Part shown: piece after piece, positions 23,342-32,200 of the stretch
Position numbering within the stretch: position 1 is the first letter of the stretch
Layout: every line of letters starts with the position of its first letter
Assembly: GCA_934573855.1 (NCBI GenBank)
Contig: CAKTMF010000001.1
Location: forward strand, 1 to 64,000
Length of the DNA: 64,000 nt
Direction of reading: 5' to 3'
Origin: an uncultured Oscillospiraceae bacterium
GTDB taxonomy: Bacteria > Bacillota > Clostridia > Oscillospirales > Oscillospiraceae
Translations under genes and position numbers: made by a program
The notes under the pieces: generated by a model
What the model was told of the DNA's origin: nothing
The model's database searches: none
What the model saw: only the letters and a program-made list of their open reading frames with translations

Positions 23342-24262
23342 ATGCTCCATTTTTCTACCGCTACCCTCGCGAAAAAGCGCTGGGTAGACAAGCTCGTCAT
23401 GGACGAGGACAGCCCCAGCGCCGACTATAATTTCGGCAACATCTACATCTGGGACAAGCACTACAGCCAGCTCATCTGCCGCTATGAGGACAGAATGCTC
23501 ACCATGCTCCGCCGCGGCGGGGAGGTGTCCTTCGTTTTCCCCATCGGCAGCGGAGACCTCCGCGGAGCGATAGAGGCGCTGCGCCAATATGCCGGCCGCC
23601 GTGGGATACCGTTTTCCCTGCGCGGCGTGACGGAAAAGCATATCGAAATGCTCGAGCGCGAGTATCCCGGCTGCTTTGAGTACACCGAGGACACCGACTG
23701 CGCCGACTATATCTATTCCATCGAAAAGCTCTCCACCTACGCCGGAAAGTCCCTGCACGCGAAGCGCAACTTCTGCAACCGCTTCGAGGCCGAGCATAAG
23801 TGGAGCTTCGTCCCCCTCACGCGCGAGCTTATCCCGCAGTGCCTCGATATGCTGGACGTGTGGACCGAGGAGAACGTGGAGCGCCTCGACAAGAGCATAC
23901 ACTTCGAGCATGACGCCATCATCCGCGCCTTCGCCGCCTATGAGGAGCTTGCGCTCGAGGGCGGGGTGCTGTTCGCCGACGGGGCGCTCGTGGGCTTCAC
24001 CGTGGGCGAGCCGTGCTGCCGCAATACCTACGACGTGCATTTTGAAAAGGCTCTCGGCGAAATGCCCGGCGCTTACCCCATGGTATGCAGGGAGTTTGCC
24101 CGCATGCTAAAGGAAAAGCACCCGGAGCTTGAATACCTCAACCGCGAGGACGACATGGGGCTTGAGCCTCTGCGCCAGTCAAAGCTCAGCTACAAGCCGG
24201 AATATATCCTCCGCAAGTACACCGCGAGGTGGAAGGACGGACAGGAGAGCGGCCATGAATGA
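23342..24262 (+). CDS. DUF2156 protein (GNAT-fold, phosphatidylglycerol lysyltransferase-like)
   Basis: 306 aa. The opening LHFSTATLAKKRWVDKLV and the segments NFGNIYIWDKHY, SLHAKRNFCNRFEA and LNREDDMGLEPLRQSKLSY are typical of the DUF2156 family. That family shares the double-GNAT fold of aminoacyl-tRNA-dependent lipid modifiers but here lacks membrane helices. The ATG at 23342 is chosen by family fit; an upstream GTG at 23318 is possible. Substrate unknown. It overlaps the next acetyltransferase gene by 8 nt, so the pair is one operon. Confidence 0.85.
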   Translation: MLHFSTATLAKKRWVDKLVMDEDSPSADYNFGNIYIWDKHYSQLICRYEDRMLTMLRRGGEVSFVFPIGSGDLRGAIEALRQYAGRRGIPFSLRGVTEKHIEMLEREYPGCFEYTEDTDCADYIYSIEKLSTYAGKSLHAKRNFCNRFEAEHKWSFVPLTRELIPQCLDMLDVWTEENVERLDKSIHFEHDAIIRAFAAYEELALEGGVLFADGALVGFTVGEPCCRNTYDVHFEKALGEMPGAYPMVCREFARMLKEKHPELEYLNREDDMGLEPLRQSKLSYKPEYILRKYTARWKDGQESGHE

Positions 24263-25070
24263 CGCGCTGATACGCGCCTATCGTCCCGCCGACATCCCGG
24301 AGCTCACCGCGCTGTGGACGGAGACCTTCGGCGACAGTGAGGAGCTTATCGGCGAGTTTTTCCGCCTGCTGCCGGTCATGGGTACGGCCGTGACGGCCGA
24401 GTGCGGCGGCGCCGTCGCCGGCGGGGCATACGCCGTTATTTTGGGCGAGCTTCGCGGCCTTCCCGGAAAGGCTCCCGTATGCGGATACATCTACGCCGTG
24501 GCCGTGAACGGGAAATACAGGCACAGAGGGCTTGGCGCGGCGCTGGTGAGAGCCGCAGGGGAGGCAGCGCGCGGACTTGGCGCGGATATCGTCTGCACGC
24601 TTCCCGCGGAGAACTCTTTGTACCGGTGGTACGGGGATATCCTCGGAGTGAGAGCGGCCCTGCGCACGGTGACGCGCGAGGTCCGGAGCGCACCGGTATT
24701 GCCCTGCAAGCCTGTCTCGGCCGGGGAATATATGCGCCGCCGTGAGGAGCTTCTGCGCGGCCGCGTCCGGATGAGTCCCACGGAGGCTGCCCTCGAGTTC
24801 ACCCGCAGCCTGTGCGGGGCATACGGCGGAGGACTTTACGACTGCGGCGCGGGGATATGCGCGGCCTATACGGAGGACGGGGTCTGCCTCATACGCGAGC
24901 TTGTATGCGAAAACGAGGACGACTGCGCGGACGCCGCCGCTTCGGTGGGCGCTCTGCTTGGCGTGAGTGCGTGCCGTTACCGTCTCCCGGCCGAGGACGG
25001 GGACGCTTATATCGCCGCCGCACCGGGAGCCGTCCCGTCAGGCTGCGTGTGGAATATCAGCTTCGATTGA
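24255..25070 (+). CDS. GNAT family N-acetyltransferase
   Basis: 271 aa from the ATG at 24255. The N-terminal GNAT domain shows IYAVAVNGKYRHRGLGAAL, where the R-H-R-G-L-G stretch is the acetyl-CoA pyrophosphate loop (R/QxxGxG/A), followed by CTLPAENSLYRWYGD. The C-terminal 110 residues form a second, weaker domain. Substrate unknown. It overlaps the DUF2156 gene. GC-rich hairpins follow, and a strong terminator lies about 190 bp downstream. Confidence 0.88.
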   Translation: MNDALIRAYRPADIPELTALWTETFGDSEELIGEFFRLLPVMGTAVTAECGGAVAGGAYAVILGELRGLPGKAPVCGYIYAVAVNGKYRHRGLGAALVRAAGEAARGLGADIVCTLPAENSLYRWYGDILGVRAALRTVTREVRSAPVLPCKPVSAGEYMRRREELLRGRVRMSPTEAALEFTRSLCGAYGGGLYDCGAGICAAYTEDGVCLIRELVCENEDDCADAAASVGALLGVSACRYRLPAEDGDAYIAAAPGAVPSGCVWNISFD

Positions 25071-25260
25071 CGGCGGCAGCGAAAGCTTCAGAGTGCGCCG
25101 CCTTTGCCGCATTGTGCCGTATCGCGTGATTTTTTGTAATTTTCTTTCGATTTAACATTTTTGAAACAATTTTAATATTTATTCTGAAACATTTCTCGGG
25201 TAACATAATACCTGCAAGTAACATTTTTCATCTTTTTCATTTTGTCCTCAACCATATAAC

Positions 25261-25289
25261 AAAAAGGAAGGGTTTTGCCCTTCCTTTTT
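25261..25289. terminator. Intrinsic terminator
   Basis: AAAAAGGAAGGG (25261-25272) pairs with CCCTTCCTTTTT (25278-25289). It works in both directions. The 190 bp before it are AT-rich, with only a tiny minus-strand open frame. Confidence 0.8.
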
Positions 25290-25369
25290 GTTTTGCCCGA
25301 AAACGGCGGCCCGGATCTTCCTTTTGCCGCCTGCGCGCGTCTGTGCGGGCGGAACGGAGCATATACTGC

Positions 25370-25399
25370 TTGCGTATGTATACGCAGACATGCTATAAT
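25370..25399 (+). promoter_or_regulatory. Promoter of the 25402-25648 RNA
   Basis: -35 TTGCGT (25370-25375), 18-bp spacer, -10 TATAAT (25394-25399). The expected start, about 25405, falls at the left edge of the RNA's closing helix. Confidence 0.65.
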
Positions 25400-25401
25400 A
25401 A

Positions 25402-25648
25402 TACCATCAGTTGACAAGGACACACACGGTTTTGACGGACGGAAATGCGCCCAAGCTTCTTCAAAGCCCTTGCCGGTACACCAAGTATCGGCTGCGTGTT
25501 TTTCATTGCCTGAACGCATTTCCGCTCCGGCAAAACTCTGAGCGCCTTAAAACATAGTGCAGCTTTTGCCGTATGGCGGAAGCGAAACGGCGCGAACTTC
25601 TTCTGACGTGTCAGGCGTGTATGCTCTTGTCAACTGATGGTAGTTTTT
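25402..25648 (+). ncRNA. Unassigned multibranched structured RNA upstream of murT
   Basis: A 17-bp perfect inverted repeat (25402-25418 with 25626-25642) closes a ~245-nt unit and is followed by AGTTTTT. Inside, CGGAAATGCG (25440-25449) pairs with CGCATTTCCG (25515-25524) and encloses GCCGGTAC (25472-25479) with GTATCGGC (25485-25492, loop ACCAA). CGGCAAAA (25528-25535) pairs with TTTTGCCG (25564-25571). A promoter starts transcription at the left arm. No motif of RNase P, SRP RNA, tmRNA or T-box is visible, and a branched fold fits 6S RNA poorly. It could be a free RNA or a cis-leader of murT, whose ATG is 15 nt after the T run. A MITE is the main alternative, but I see no target-site duplication. 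Confidence 0.6.
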
Positions 25649-25662
25649 GAGGAGAGACCGAT

Positions 25663-27030
25663 ATGAGTTTAAGAGCCATACTGGCGATACTGCTTTGCAA
25701 GCTCCTGCGCATTGCCGCGCGGCTTTTCCGCCGGGGAGGCACAGCCATGCCCGGATACTGGGCGCTCAAGGTCTGTCCGGAGCTTCTCGCCGTGCTTTCA
25801 AGAGACGTGAAGTCTGTCGCCGTCACCGGCACCAACGGCAAGTCCACCACCGTGCGCATGGTCGAGCAGGCGCTCGAGGACGCCGGGATGAGCTATTTTG
25901 CCAACCGTTCCGGCGCAAACCTCATCAGCGGAATAGTCACCGAGTTCGTGATGAACTGCTCCCTTTCGGGCAAAATGAAAAAGGAATATGCCGTTATCGA
26001 GTGCGACGAGTGGGCGGCCAAGACCGTTTTCCCGCAGATGAAGCCCGCCGCCGTCATCGTCACCAACATTTTCCGCGACCAGCTCGACCGCTTCGGCGAG
26101 GTCGCGAATACCGTCTCCGGCATACGCGCGGGACTGGAGGGGTCGCCTGATACCGTCATGTGCCTCAATGCCGACTGCGCGCTCACCGCCTCTCTCAGCA
26201 GCCTGCCGAACAGGACCGTGTGGTACGGCATGAATAACGGCGCCCTCAGCGCGCCCGACACCGCCGACCTTACCGACTTTGACAAATGCCCGGTCTGCGG
26301 AGGCGCTCTTTCCTACGGCTGGGTGAACTACGGACATCTCGGCGGCTACGCGTGCGCGGAGTGCGGCTTTAAGCGTCCCATGCCCGATTTTGCCGTGACC
26401 TATGTTGCCGAACGCCGGGTGAACGGCACCTCCGCCGTCATTGCCTCCGGGGGCAAAAACCGCCTTATAAACATCCCCATAGCGGGACTTTACAACGTAT
26501 ACAACGCCGCGGGGGCCATGGCCGCGATGAGCGTCCTCGGCATTTCCGCGAACGACTCCGCGAGAGCGATCGAACACACGCACTGCGGCTTCGGACGCAT
26601 GGAGCAGTTCGACATCGGCGAAAGCGGCGCGACCATGATACTCGTGAAGAACGCCGCCGGCTGCAACCAGGTCATCGACTTCCTGAGAAATGTCAAGGGC
26701 CGCTTTTCCGTCGTCCTCGTCATGAACAACAACGTCTCCGACGGCACCGACATCTCATGGCTCAACGACACGGATTTCGAGGCGCTGACCGGCTTTGCGG
26801 GGCTGGAGCGCGTGGAGGTGTCGGGCATGCGCATGGAGGAGACGGAGCAGAGGCTTTTGAACGCCGGGCTTGACAGGGCGCGCATAGAACGGCAGAGCGA
26901 CTACACCGGACTTGTCGAGTGGATGATGAGCCGGGAGGAGCATGTTTTTATCCTCCCCACCTACACCGGCATGATGGAGCTGCGCGGATACATAGTCAAA
27001 GCCGTCGGCGGCAAGGATTTCTGGGAATAA
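25663..27030 (+). CDS. murT: Lipid II isoglutaminyl synthase, MurT subunit
   Basis: 455 aa. With GatD, MurT amidates the D-Glu of lipid II in an ATP-dependent reaction. Mur-ligase features: VTGTNGKSTTVRM P-loop, ECDEWAAKTVFPQ, and TNIFRDQLDRFGE. A zinc ribbon is inserted in the middle domain (CPVCGG, then CAECGFKRP), which is typical of MurT. The DUF1727 C-terminal domain includes NNNVSDGTDISWLND. ATG after GAGGAGAG. The GatD glutaminase that normally sits next to murT is absent here; the next genes are an amidohydrolase and a PHP protein. Confidence 0.93.
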   Translation: MSLRAILAILLCKLLRIAARLFRRGGTAMPGYWALKVCPELLAVLSRDVKSVAVTGTNGKSTTVRMVEQALEDAGMSYFANRSGANLISGIVTEFVMNCSLSGKMKKEYAVIECDEWAAKTVFPQMKPAAVIVTNIFRDQLDRFGEVANTVSGIRAGLEGSPDTVMCLNADCALTASLSSLPNRTVWYGMNNGALSAPDTADLTDFDKCPVCGGALSYGWVNYGHLGGYACAECGFKRPMPDFAVTYVAERRVNGTSAVIASGGKNRLINIPIAGLYNVYNAAGAMAAMSVLGISANDSARAIEHTHCGFGRMEQFDIGESGATMILVKNAAGCNQVIDFLRNVKGRFSVVLVMNNNVSDGTDISWLNDTDFEALTGFAGLERVEVSGMRMEETEQRLLNAGLDRARIERQSDYTGLVEWMMSREEHVFILPTYTGMMELRGYIVKAVGGKDFWE

Positions 27031-27061
27031 AAAATATAGAATAGACAGAGGAGGCGCACGG

Positions 27062-28324
27062 ATGATAAGATTTTACAACGGCAGGGTCCTGAGCTTTCGG
27101 GGCGGCGCACACATCAGCTCCGACGAGGTGTGGACGGACGGCGGCAGCATAGCCTACATCGGCCCCGCGCCTGAGGAGCTGCCGGAATTCGAGCGGCAGA
27201 TAGACCTCAGAGGCGACCTGCTCATGCCCGGCTTCAAGAACGCGCACACCCACACGGCAATGACGTTTCTGCGCTCCTGCGCCGACGACATGCCGCTCGA
27301 CCGCTGGCTCAACGAGCAGGTGTTCCCGCGCGAGGCGCGGCTCACCGACGAAATGGTGTACGTTTTCTCCGTACTCGGCATAATGGAATACCTCACGAGC
27401 GGCGTGACCTCCAGCTTTGACATGTATTTTCATAACGAGGCCTACGTCAGAGCCAATACGGACACGGGCTTTCGCACGGTGATCTGCGCGTCGATGAACG
27501 ATTTCGACTCGGACCCCACGAACGTCGAGCGCGAATTTCTCCTCTATAACGACTATAATGAGCTGGTGAGCTACCGGCTCGGCATACACGCGGAGTACAC
27601 CACCTCCGTCGAACGTATAAGGTATATGGCCTCCCTCGCCGAGAAATACAAGGCCCCGTGCTTTGCCCACCTGTGCGAAACGCGGCGCGAGACGGAGGAC
27701 TGCATACGCCGCACCGGAAAGACCCCGGCGAAATATCTCGACGAGCTGGGCTTTTTCAACTACGGCGGCGGCGCGTTCCACTGCGTCTATCTCTCCGAGG
27801 ACGACGTTCGTCTCTTCAGGGAAAAGGGCCTCTGGGCCGTCACCTGCCCCGCGTCCAACCTGAAGCTCGCGAGCGGTATCGCCCCCATTCAAAGGTACAT
27901 CGACGCCGGACTCAAGCTCGCCATCGGCACCGACGGCGCGGCCAGCAACAACGCCCTCGACATGTTCCGGGAGATGTATCTCGTCACCGCGCTGCAGAAA
28001 TACCTCATGAGCGACGCCACGGCCTGCGACGCGGAGAAGGTGCTGGAAATGGTCTGTGTGGGCGGGGCGCGGGCGATGGGACTCGACTGCTGCGACGATA
28101 TCGCCGTCGGAAAGAAGGCAGACCTCATCGTCATCGACCTCAGCCGTCCCAACATGCAGCCCATACACAATATTGAAAAGAACCTCGTCTACTCCGGCTC
28201 CAAGGAAAACGTCCGGCTGACGATGGTAAACGGCAGGGTGCTGTATGAAAACGGCAGCTTTTGCATCGGCGCCGAGCCTGAAAGGATATACGCGAGAGCA
28301 AATGAGATCATGCGGAATTTCTGA
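27062..28324 (+). CDS. Amidohydrolase, 5-methylthioadenosine/SAH deaminase-like
   Basis: 420 aa. The metal-binding HTHTAMTFLRS motif after LLMPGFKNA, the second-shell GIHAEYTTS and FAHLCETRRE (His ligands), HCVYLSEDD, and AIGTDGAASNNALDMF with the catalytic Asp match the TRZ/ATZ-MtaD group of deaminases. The C-terminal strand module (KADLIVIDLSRPNMQPIHN) is present. It likely deaminates S-adenosylhomocysteine, methylthioadenosine or a related purine nucleoside. It overlaps the PHP gene by 23 nt and so shares an operon. Confidence 0.88.
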   Translation: MIRFYNGRVLSFRGGAHISSDEVWTDGGSIAYIGPAPEELPEFERQIDLRGDLLMPGFKNAHTHTAMTFLRSCADDMPLDRWLNEQVFPREARLTDEMVYVFSVLGIMEYLTSGVTSSFDMYFHNEAYVRANTDTGFRTVICASMNDFDSDPTNVEREFLLYNDYNELVSYRLGIHAEYTTSVERIRYMASLAEKYKAPCFAHLCETRRETEDCIRRTGKTPAKYLDELGFFNYGGGAFHCVYLSEDDVRLFREKGLWAVTCPASNLKLASGIAPIQRYIDAGLKLAIGTDGAASNNALDMFREMYLVTALQKYLMSDATACDAEKVLEMVCVGGARAMGLDCCDDIAVGKKADLIVIDLSRPNMQPIHNIEKNLVYSGSKENVRLTMVNGRVLYENGSFCIGAEPERIYARANEIMRNF

Positions 28325-29171
28325 GACAGAGCGGGTCATAGACCTCCATCTCCATACCACCGTCTCCGACGGCTCGTACACTCCGGCGGAGCTTGTGCGT
28401 CACGCGGCGGAGCTTGGCCTTGCGGCCGTGGCCGTCACCGACCACGATGCGGTCGCCGGCTGTGCCGAGGCAGCGGCGGTGGGGGAGAGCCTCGGCGTCG
28501 AGGTCGTGCCGGGTATCGAGATAAGCACGAAGTACGGCGGTCCCGTCCATCTGCTGGGCTATTATGTGGACACGGCGTCCCCCGCGCTCCGGGAGGTGCT
28601 GGACTGGATAGTCCACGACCGGGACGAGCGCAACAAGAAGATCGCGGCGCTCATGGCGGCGGACGGGCTTCCCGTGAGCTATGAGGAGATGCACCGGCGC
28701 TTCGGCGCGGTGATAGGGCGGCCGCACTTCGCGCAGGTGCTGACGGAGCTGGGGCTTGCCTCGGACACGGCGGACGCCTTTGCCCGCTATGTGGAAAAGG
28801 GCCGGCGCTACTATGTCGGCCGCAGCTTCCTGAGCCTTGAGCGCAGCATGGAGATAATCCTTGAGGCCGGGGGACTGCCGGTCCTTGCACACCCGTTCCA
28901 GTACCGGCTCGACGACACGGCGCTCAGAGCGCTCATCGAACACTGTCTCACGCTCGGAATGCGCGGAATGGAGTGCCGTTACTCCGGCTACACAAAGGAG
29001 CAGGAGGACTATCTCGAATCTCTCGCGGAGGAATACGGCCTTTTGAAGACCGGCGGCAGCGACTTTCACGGGAAGAGCAAGCCGACCATCAGCATGGGCA
29101 GCGGCAAGGGCCGACTGCGTGTGCCGTACTCCTTCCTCGCGGAGCTGAAAAGGGCCGCGGGCCGGGCGTAG
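28302..29171 (+). CDS. PHP-domain phosphoesterase (YciV/RNase AM-like)
   Basis: 289 aa from the ATG at 28302, inside the end of the amidohydrolase gene. The PHP metal motifs are clear: IDLHLHTTVSDGSYTP (H-x-H), VTDHDAVAG, PGIEIST, LAHPFQYRLDD and the terminal GSDFHGKSK. This layout fits 3',5'-nucleoside bisphosphate phosphatases and 5'-3' exoribonucleases of the YciV family, although other PHP substrates are possible. Coupling with an SAH/MTA-type deaminase hints at nucleotide salvage. Confidence 0.88.
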   Translation: MRSCGISETERVIDLHLHTTVSDGSYTPAELVRHAAELGLAAVAVTDHDAVAGCAEAAAVGESLGVEVVPGIEISTKYGGPVHLLGYYVDTASPALREVLDWIVHDRDERNKKIAALMAADGLPVSYEEMHRRFGAVIGRPHFAQVLTELGLASDTADAFARYVEKGRRYYVGRSFLSLERSMEIILEAGGLPVLAHPFQYRLDDTALRALIEHCLTLGMRGMECRYSGYTKEQEDYLESLAEEYGLLKTGGSDFHGKSKPTISMGSGKGRLRVPYSFLAELKRAAGRA

Positions 29172-29294
29172 GACGCGTTTTCCCCGGCCTCGCGCAGCCG
29201 CAGCTTAAAAATTAAGAATTATTTGGTAAAACCGGGGAACTTTTTGGAGTATAATGACGACAGAACACCGATACCGAAACGGGAGGGGTGCCGC

Positions 29295-29909
29295 TTGAAA
29301 AAGACAATGGTATATATCGTGGCGATACTGCTCCTGTCTGTTGCCGTTGTGACGCTCTTCGCAATGACCGACAACACTCCGGGCGGCGCGCAGCAGGAGG
29401 GCGGGACGGCGTCCGTCAGCTTCACGAGGGACAAGACCGTGCTGCCGGACTTCATCTACAACAGCTCCATCATAGCCGAATCTCCCATATATACGATACA
29501 CCTCACCGACGACGAGCTTGACGACGAGAAAGACGCGGATTATGTCGTACTCGGCACGGTGATCGAGACCTTCTATACGTTTATTGACGGCAGGGCGTGG
29601 ACGCAGGCGAACATCCGTATCGACGAAATCACCCGCGGACGTCTTTCCGAGGGACAGATAATCTCCGTGTATATGCCCGGCGGATACGCCTCCGCGGAGG
29701 ATTACATCGCCTCGCAGGGACAGGTGAAAAAGACCGCCGCCTATGCCTCGTACTTCGAGTTCATCATAAATGACGAGCCTCATCCGCAGCCTGGCGACAA
29801 CGCCGTGTTCTGCCTCAATAAGCTCCCGTCAGGCTCCTCTCTGCCGGAGGGCGCGTATCTCCGTCTGAACGTCGTCGACGAGGGGCTTGACCCGGAGGAG
29901 GGCGCGTAA
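29295..29909 (+). CDS. Exported or membrane-anchored protein of unknown function
   Basis: 204 aa from the TTG at 29295, 6 nt after GGGAGGGG; an ATG at 29307 is an alternative. One N-terminal hydrophobic helix (VYIVAILLLSVAVVTLFA) is followed by an extracytoplasmic domain with strands such as DYVVLGTVIETFYTF and GQIISVYMPGGYASAEDYI. I do not recognise the family; the style resembles exported proteins that Firmicutes use as surface or sporulation accessory factors. Single gene with its own terminator. Confidence 0.7.
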   Translation: MKKTMVYIVAILLLSVAVVTLFAMTDNTPGGAQQEGGTASVSFTRDKTVLPDFIYNSSIIAESPIYTIHLTDDELDDEKDADYVVLGTVIETFYTFIDGRAWTQANIRIDEITRGRLSEGQIISVYMPGGYASAEDYIASQGQVKKTAAYASYFEFIINDEPHPQPGDNAVFCLNKLPSGSSLPEGAYLRLNVVDEGLDPEEGA

Positions 29910-29916
29910 AAACGAT

Positions 29917-29953
29917 AAAAGAGACTGCATTCCAAGGAATGCAGTCTCTTTTT
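29917..29953. terminator. Bidirectional terminator between convergent genes
   Basis: AAAAGAGACTGCATTCC (29917-29933) pairs with its perfect complement at 29936-29952, with T runs on both strands. Confidence 0.9.
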
Positions 29954-29957
29954 GTCC

Positions 29958-30350
29958 TTATCCGTGGTAATCGCCTGTCGCGGAGTCCACCGTGACATAC
30001 GGGACTATCCTGCCGCCGATGTCAACATAGACCTGATATATCCCGTCGCCGAGGGGCTCGTAGTGGTGGGGCTTGACGCCGTAATTTTCCAGCAGGCTCT
30101 TTTCAAATTCCGTCTTCCAAGCCTCCTCCGGGGCGGCGCCGGAAGCGTCCTCCGGGGCGGTCTCGCCGGTCGGTGCAGGCTCATCTGCCGCGGCGTCCTC
30201 GGGGGGAGCCTCCGCTGCCTCCGGCTGTGCCGTCTGCTGCGGGGGCGTCCGGTCCTCGTTGAAGGTGTAGTCGGCCTGGTCATTTCCGCAGGCGGTGAGG
30301 GTGAAAAGCAGCGCCGCCGCGAGAACGGCAGCAAAGAATTTGGTTCTCAT
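29958..30350 (-). CDS. Small lipoprotein of unknown function
   Basis: 130 aa. The signal peptide FFAAVLAAALLFTLTAC ends in a lipobox (LTAC), so Cys21 should be lipidated and the protein anchored to the outer face of the membrane. A Pro/Glu/Ala-rich linker of about 50 residues leads to a small domain, YGVKPHHYEPLGDGIYQVYV, that looks like a compact beta fold of the kind found in cell-surface lipoproteins. It is downstream of the acetyltransferase operon, about 65 nt away, on the same strand. Confidence 0.75.
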   Translation of the reverse strand: MRTKFFAAVLAAALLFTLTACGNDQADYTFNEDRTPPQQTAQPEAAEAPPEDAAADEPAPTGETAPEDASGAAPEEAWKTEFEKSLLENYGVKPHHYEPLGDGIYQVYVDIGGRIVPYVTVDSATGDYHG

Positions 30351-30416
30351 GTTTGATATTCTCCTTGTCTCTGTTTGATAGTTTTGCTTACGGGGCTGAG
30401 ACGGACCGTCTCTGCT

Positions 30417-31055
30417 TCATTTGACCGGCGCATGCCTGAGTCCGTGGATAGTCTCCTGCAGCGACTGCAGGAACCGCCCCGCGTGCGCGCCGTCCATCTG
30501 CGTGTGGTGGAACTGGAACGAGAGCGTCAGCGTCGTCCGGAAAATGCCCTTGCGGTATCTGCCCCAGATGATGAAGGGATTATTGAAGATACCGCTGTAC
30601 ATTCCGACGGCCCCGTCGATCTCGGTATCCACAATGGCGGAGGTGCCGATCACCATGTACTCGGGCAGGTCGTGGTTTTTGCAGGCTTCGGCGGTCTGCC
30701 GCGTCAGCCGCAGGTAATCCGCGGCGAAGCGTTCAAGACTGTCCGAAAACGGCACGTCGCAGGAGCTGACCTCGCCTTTTTTGTTTTTTACGATGGTGTT
30801 CACCGCGAGACTGTCATACAGCAGCAGCCCGCGTCCCACGGGCAGCAGGTAAAACTCCCGTATACCGCTTGCCGCGCGGCCGATACACCAGCAGAGGAGC
30901 ATGTTGAATTTCAGACCCTTCCTGCGGCTGAGCCGGACGAGCGGCGTCACGTCCAGCGTCTTGAAGAACGTCACCATCGGATCCGGCGCGTTCATCCACA
31001 GAGCATAGGCCTCCGCGCGCGGCGTGGCTTCGGGGTCGACGGCACGGGGCTTCAC
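30417..31055 (-). CDS. Chloramphenicol acetyltransferase-like enzyme (CatA fold)
   Basis: 212 aa. CatA-type enzymes transfer acetyl from acetyl-CoA to chloramphenicol. The C-terminal FQFHHTQMDGAHAGRFLQ holds the HHxxxDG catalytic histidine. The family segments FNMLLCWCIGRA and the buried strand SFQFH are present. The first residues are shorter than in classical CatA, and the chloramphenicol-binding residues cannot be judged by eye, so real drug activity is uncertain. The start overlaps the isochorismatase stop by 4 nt. Confidence 0.82.
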   Translation of the reverse strand: MKPRAVDPEATPRAEAYALWMNAPDPMVTFFKTLDVTPLVRLSRRKGLKFNMLLCWCIGRAASGIREFYLLPVGRGLLLYDSLAVNTIVKNKKGEVSSCDVPFSDSLERFAADYLRLTRQTAEACKNHDLPEYMVIGTSAIVDTEIDGAVGMYSGIFNNPFIIWGRYRKGIFRTTLTLSFQFHHTQMDGAHAGRFLQSLQETIHGLRHAPVK

Positions 31056-31540
31056 AGCAGCTCTCCGAGGGGGGCGACGGTGCAGCCCTTGCTTTCATAG
31101 TAGGCGAGCATTTCGGGGAGCTTCTTCTTGTCGTAGCTTGTAATGCAGTCGGACAGAACATGGACCGTATAGCCCGCCCTGGTCATATTGTAGCAGGTGG
31201 ATTTTATACACGCGGCGGCATCCGCGCCGGCAATAATAAATTCATTGATACCGTTATCGCGGATGAAGGCGCAGAACTCCTCGGAGCTCAGCGCGCTGCT
31301 CTTGGTCTTGGTAAAGATGTGGCCGGATACGACCTTCAGCTCCGGGACAAGCTCCGCGCCGCGCGTACCGGGCTTGAAGGTCCTTGTCCCGGCGGAGAGA
31401 TTATTGTGCCGGATATATACGACCGGCATGCCTTTGCCGGCGGCCAGATCAACGGCCTCGTTGACGCGCTCGATGATATCCCTGTAGTTTTTGGTGATGT
31501 CGTTCTGAAGGTCTATAACGACCAAAGCTTTGCTGTTCAT
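31052..31540 (-). CDS. Isochorismatase-family cysteine hydrolase
   Basis: 162 aa. The N-terminal LVVIDLQNDI provides the catalytic Asp. A lysine lies in FTKTKSSAL, and GADAAACIKSTCYNMTRAGY has the catalytic Cys in the G-x(4-5)-C-x3-T pattern, so the Asp-Lys-Cys triad seems complete. The family includes nicotinamidases, N-carbamoyl hydrolases and isochorismatases, and the substrate is not readable here. It overlaps the gene on each side by 4 nt. Confidence 0.85.
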   Translation of the reverse strand: MNSKALVVIDLQNDITKNYRDIIERVNEAVDLAAGKGMPVVYIRHNNLSAGTRTFKPGTRGAELVPELKVVSGHIFTKTKSSALSSEEFCAFIRDNGINEFIIAGADAAACIKSTCYNMTRAGYTVHVLSDCITSYDKKKLPEMLAYYESKGCTVAPLGELL

Positions 31541-32181
31541 ATGCTCCTCCTCTCAGCCATACGCTCCAGCGCCGCGATATCCCCCGACTGAATGGCCGGT
31601 ATGCTGCGCCGGATGGTCTCTATGTCCCAGTCCCACCAGCGCAGCTTCTCGAGCCTTTCGATGACCGCGCCGTCAAAGCGGCGGCGTATGGGCTTTGCCG
31701 GGACGCCGCCGACGATGGTATATGGCGGCACGTCCTTCGTCACCACGGCGCGGCTGCCTATTATCGCGCCGTCGCCGACAGTCACGCCGGAGAGAATGAG
31801 CGCCTCGTAGCCTACCCATACGTCGCTGCCGATAACGATGTCGCCCCTGTTGTCCCACGCGCTGCAGATGTCCTTCGCGTCAAGACCCCATTCCTCAAAG
31901 AATATCGGGAACGTGTAGGTCGAGAGCGAGCGCAGACTGTGATTGCCGCTGGTGAAAAGAAATTTCGCACCGCAGGCTATGGAGCAGAATTTGCCGATCA
32001 TCAGCCTGTCGCCGTTGACGGGGTAGTGGTAGAGAACATTGCTGCGTTCAAAGTCCCGCGGGTCATGCACAAAATCGTTGTATATCGTGTAGTCGCCTAT
32101 CTCAATGTTCGCGCCGTTAACGACGTTTTTGAGATACACTGTCTCCCTGTCCCCACTTCGGGGGTATATTCTGCCGTCCAT
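31537..32181 (-). CDS. Vat/CatB-type xenobiotic acyltransferase (left-handed beta helix)
   Basis: 214 aa. Hexapeptide-repeat acetyltransferase: GANIEIGDYTIYNDF, LMIGKFCSIACGAKF, GDIVIGSDVWVGYEALIL and GVTVGDGAIIGSRAVVTKDV show the left-handed beta-helix repeats. LYHYPVNGD and FTSGNHSLRSLSTYTFP, with the active-site His in GNH, are typical of the streptogramin A (Vat) and CatB branch. Members of the same fold also acetylate sugars, so resistance is inferred. It overlaps the isochorismatase gene and is 20 nt after the flavodoxin gene. Confidence 0.85.
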   Translation of the reverse strand: MDGRIYPRSGDRETVYLKNVVNGANIEIGDYTIYNDFVHDPRDFERSNVLYHYPVNGDRLMIGKFCSIACGAKFLFTSGNHSLRSLSTYTFPIFFEEWGLDAKDICSAWDNRGDIVIGSDVWVGYEALILSGVTVGDGAIIGSRAVVTKDVPPYTIVGGVPAKPIRRRFDGAVIERLEKLRWWDWDIETIRRSIPAIQSGDIAALERMAERRSI

Positions 32182-32200
32182 TGTTTACCGCCTTTCGTCA

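Noticed and set aside
25172..25255. Tiny minus-strand peptide frame in the AT-rich gap
   Set aside because: About 27 codons, weak start context, no support.
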